Below, piece by piece: positions 8,119 through 10,063 of a stretch of DNA of 10,063 nt. The position numbers were made by a program, and so were the translations under genes. Location of the stretch: assembly GCA_005223375.1 (NCBI GenBank), contig RXOD01006531.1:1-10063 (forward strand), given 5' to 3'. The notes under the pieces are model-generated. The model ran no database searches, was not told the DNA's origin, and saw only the letters and a program-made list of their open reading frames with translations. This stretch comes from Amoebophrya sp. AT5.2. Its lineage: Eukaryota; Sar; Dinophyceae; Syndiniales; Amoebophryaceae. The stretch's first letter is position 1, and each line of letters opens with the position of its first letter.

Positions 8119-8296
8119 GTCTTCGTCCCCCCCACTCGCATTTTTCATGCGCAGCTTTTGATATTTTTACCGTGAACTTTTGATTGAAGTCCATGTTGCA
8201 TGCTTTCATATTTCTGCGAACCTAGAGGCGCTTCTTCTTCTTCATCGCTGGCACTGGGCGGGTCCTTCAAAAAAACAATATTGACACATTCATAAA

Positions 8297-10063
8297 ATGG
8301 CTCTTCCCCGCCCGCACCAGTGGACGCCTTCTCCTAGAATCCTGGGGAACCAACATCAGCGACAGCAGCCTCAGCCTCCTCCATCGGATGAACAAGATGC
8401 ATCGGAGGAGCTTCATTCCGGAGGACTGCTCCGGACAACTTCTAACTCGCGGCTTCAGAAAGTGGCGCCTCCGCTGTTGTCGCTCGTGATTGTCCTCTGC
8501 GCCTGCGCAGCGCTGCAGGTGTACTACACGTGGGCGAGACTCAACTTCGAGAACCAGCTAGGAACCCTCCAGCTGCTCAGTGGGGGCTCGGTTGCTGCCC
8601 TTGCGTAAATTGTACTTATGTAAAACTCTTACTTTAGAAGGCCGTAGCTAGAGGACCCTTAGTGTTGCAAAATAGGTTTTGCAGAAGGTCGTGGCTGTCC
8701 GAGGTGGGGAGAGGAAACTACGCAATCCATCGAGTAGCAGTCATCGGCAGAAACCATCGATTTGCACCCTGTGGAGCCCTGGTCGGCTTCTGGTAGGATC
8801 GGTTAGATCGATTCGATTCTGTGGATCTGTGTCGGACTCTTGTGAGCAGCTCTCACACCCGTTACCCCCATAATGAACTTACATCTCTGAAGAACTACCG
8901 CTCGGCGCGAGTATAGCGATTTATTCTACTTATTTCAAAAGTACTTTAAGCATAGGATTTGCCTGTTTTGTTTGATGGTTTTTGATGATTGTTGATGAAC
9001 CTGTGATGAGTTTGTTATGATGAATCTGGTATTGTTTGGCTTGTTTTTTGGTAGCTGAATTGAGGAGGAATCTGGATCTGGCGCGCGGATTCGGGCGAAT
9101 CCGCGATGGGAATCCAGATTCCTCCGCATTCATAAGCATTCTAAAAGCATCAAAAACACATCAGGTAATCATCAGCAAATGAAAAGGATACAGGTACTCC
9201 AGGTTGCGGCGGCGGCGGCGGAAGCTGGTTAACTATAGCGGCCAAAAATTTTTAAAGTACTTTGAAAATAAGTAGAATAAATCGCTATAGCGAGAGGGCT
9301 GGCTATAATGAGGTCACTGAGCAGGAGCTGGACGGGTCATACCAAGATGAGGGCTTCAAGTACGTGAACCCAGAGCACGAGCGGTTCGAACCTCGCCTGC
9401 CTCGCTCCGTCGAAAAGGGCTATCTGCACGCCGGGATCGAGGAAAACTTATTCTTCGGAACAGGTGCAGGAGATGAGGGTGCGGATGAAGTACAAGGAGG
9501 AACACCTCCAGAAGTTCTTGTGCCTGCTGGTGGTGATGAGGACGACGAGCAGGGCCACGGCGGGGACGATCTGGGATCAACATCGGATGGTGGAGGGCGG
9601 GGGTGGAAGAAGAATCATCATGATGAAGCACCCCCTTTTGCCGTGGAGAGCTTCGGAGCGGGCGAAGAATGGGCCGGGGACTTCCTCTTCGTCCAGCCAC
9701 CAAAATACGAACACCGCCGCCAGGGCGCGGCCTTCAAAGGCCTCTCAAAAGGCATCCTGCTCTCGGTAGTGGGCTGCGGAGGCGAGGGGGATCGGGTAGT
9801 TACGTTGAAGCTGTGTATCTGGCAGAAAAAAAGAACGGCGCGTCGGTTAAATTTTAAAAATAGAAAAACAAAGCATGTAGCGCTCACGCAATTCCGTTTT
9901 GTTTTGCAAAAGTAAAGCAGTGGGCTTCGGGGTGCAGGCGGAGCTACTTGCGAAGCAATGCCTTGATCTTTGACTACCTCCCGCACGGGCCAAGGCCAAC
10001 TGGGTGGGACTTCCGCGCGGAATCTAGTGCGGACCCGGCGCGCCGGGTCCCCTCGAGACGGTT
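8297..10063 (+). CDS. five-exon, 3'-incomplete gene for a single-pass membrane protein (unrecognised)
   Basis: Exons: 8297-8604, 8685-8792, 8850-8910, 9295-9765 (or to 9795), and 9921 to the window edge, about 360 residues so far. Donors are GTAAAT, GTAGGA, GTATAG and GTAGTG (or GTAGTT); acceptors are GCAG, GCAG, GCGAG and GCAG. All phases agree. Residues 1-56 are Pro/Gln/Ser-rich. Residues about 57-79 (PPLLSLVIVLCACAALQVYY) form one membrane segment preceded by R52 and K55, suggesting a type II signal anchor with a lumenal or extracellular C-terminus. Exon 2 has a structured-looking part with YAIHRVAVIGRNHRFAPCG. Exons 3-4 encode NELTSLKNYRSARRAGYNEV, an acidic Gly/Asp-rich linker and AVESFGAGEEWAGDFLFVQP. 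Exon 5 includes SNALIFDYLPHGPRPTGWDF. Type II topology fits Golgi enzymes, but no catalytic motif was recognised. Confidence 0.68.
8793..8849 (+). other. proposed 57-base intron of the membrane-protein gene
   Basis: Both flanks read in the same frame, but TAG at 8794-8796 blocks continuous translation. GTAGGA at 8793 and GAGCAG ending at 8849 allow removal of 57 bases, joining TG to C as a Cys codon. The spacer is rich in GATCGATTCGATT-like sequence and does not look coding. It is much shorter than most other introns here. A change in the stop codon by sequencing error is the main alternative. Confidence 0.5.
8907..8911 (+). repeat. left target-site duplication GCGAG
   Basis: GCGAG directly precedes the left inverted terminus and is repeated at 9290-9294 directly after the right terminus. 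It is a direct, not inverted, repeat, as expected from staggered-cut insertion by a transposase. Its last G and the first T of the element form the GT donor. Confidence 0.8.
8912..9289 (+). mobile_element. introner-like TIR DNA element forming intron 3 of the membrane-protein gene
   Basis: The element is 378 bases, with 38-base terminal inverted repeats at 8912-8949 and 9252-9289 that match at 36 of 38 positions, each beginning TATAGCGATTTATTCTACTT. It is flanked by a 5-base direct repeat GCGAG (8907-8911 and 9290-9294). It codes for no protein, so it is non-autonomous, like a MITE. Removing 8911-9294 as a GT-AG intron joins CGA to AGG in phase 0 and continues one open frame. The interior is a foldback: GTTTTTGATG (8978-8987) pairs with CATCAAAAAC (9148-9157), and a nested hairpin sits at 9064-9125. 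Structure and position match known introners; the family is not identified. Confidence 0.87.
9064..9125 (+). other. nested hairpin at the centre of the introner element
   Basis: GGAGGAATCTGGAT (9064-9077) pairs perfectly with ATCCAGATTCCTCC (9112-9125). Inside it CGCGGATTCG (9084-9093) pairs with CGAATCCGCG (9096-9105) around a two-base loop. The outer and inner stems are separated by short unpaired stretches. Together with the terminal repeats this lets the whole element fold back on itself. Confidence 0.85.
9290..9294 (+). repeat. right target-site duplication GCGAG, supplying the splice acceptor AG
   Basis: This is the second copy of GCGAG, immediately after the right inverted terminus. 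Its final AG is the acceptor in the model, and exon 4 begins at 9295 with AGG GCT GGC in phase 0 relative to exon 3. Confidence 0.78.
9766..9920 (+). other. intron 4 of the membrane-protein gene
   Basis: The exon-4 frame stays open to TAA at 9913-9915, but its last 40 codons become AT-rich and Lys/Arg-rich, as expected for read-through into an intron. GTAGTG at 9766 and GTAGTT at 9796 are both phase-0 donors. The acceptor AAAGCAG ends at 9920, and the following frame (WASGCRRSYLRSNALIFDYL) is strongly protein-like to the window edge. Confidence 0.55.

Larger units (their letters stand above)
7316..8296. other. region between the Q/N/G-rich gene and the membrane-protein gene, no confident gene
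   Basis: This stretch has intron-like or intergenic composition. A + strand frame open from 7598 to TAG at 7826-7828 has no ATG before its middle; its later part (LRDHSEYLRLKAICTRP) could be an isolated exon. A minus-strand 122-codon frame overlaps it (7438-7806), and neither is convincing. On the minus strand, 7922-8270 shows several acidic, protein-like segments in different frames (described separately). The region should also contain the 3' UTR of the upstream gene and the promoter of the membrane-protein gene. Confidence 0.45.

Noticed and set aside
8656..8684. GCAAAA-TAGG-TTTTGC hairpin near the second exon of the membrane-protein gene as a terminator
   Set aside because: It overlaps the phase-matched acceptor TTTTGCAG at 8684, and hairpin terminators are not expected in a nuclear eukaryotic gene.
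9464..9769. + strand frame of 101 codons starting with ATG within exon 4 of the membrane-protein gene
   Set aside because: It is attractive locally (high GC3, partly hydrophobic) but overlaps a frame that is coding-like on both sides and continuous through it; the overlapping Gly/Asp-rich linker explains its composition.
1..10063. tRNA, rRNA, CRISPR array or dinoflagellate spliced-leader relic
   Set aside because: No cloverleaf-like pattern, rRNA core motif, regular spacer-repeat array or spliced-leader-like sequence was seen on reading the window.

Overview
This window looks like nuclear DNA from a unicellular eukaryote. Short GC-rich coding segments are separated by more AT-rich introns with GT-AG ends, reading phases agree across most proposed junctions, there is an Sm/LSM-type RNA-processing protein, and there are no bacterial-style operons or Shine-Dalgarno sites. 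A terminal-inverted-repeat DNA element sits in a coding region exactly where an intron is required. That resembles the introner elements known from dinoflagellate-lineage parasites (Amoebophrya), pelagophytes and other protists. The assignment to such a protist is inference; no rRNA or other marker gene is present.

Layout, all confident genes on the + strand. (1) Up to 1958: the 3' part of a multi-exon gene for an unrecognised charged, coiled-coil-prone protein ending in KKKK; its 5' exon joins are only partly resolved. (2) 1959-2757: intergenic, with an imperfect 18-base repeat array. (3) 2758-3099: an intronless gene for a small Sm/LSM-fold protein of SmG/LSM7 type, followed by a 3' stem-loop. 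(4) 3479-7315: an eight-exon gene for a protein of about 680 residues rich in Q, N, G and M, with FG-like repeats, a central apparently folded part, a Q8 tract and a Gly/Tyr-rich end. Six of its seven junctions are phase-consistent GT-AG introns; the second is unresolved. (5) 7316-8296: no confident gene; it holds weak coding-like segments and a frame-shifting duplication. (6) 8297 to the right edge: a five-exon, 3'-incomplete gene for a single-pass membrane protein. Its third intron (8911-9294) is almost entirely a 378-bp element with 38-bp inverted termini and a GCGAG target duplication.

The genes do not form an obvious pathway. The most notable content is the introner, which explains why no ATG lies in frame in the downstream exon and which uses its target duplication to supply splice-site bases. 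Next come the weak, often GTAC-type donor sites, a duplicated splice acceptor at 5707-5764, and the orphan Q/N/G-rich gene.
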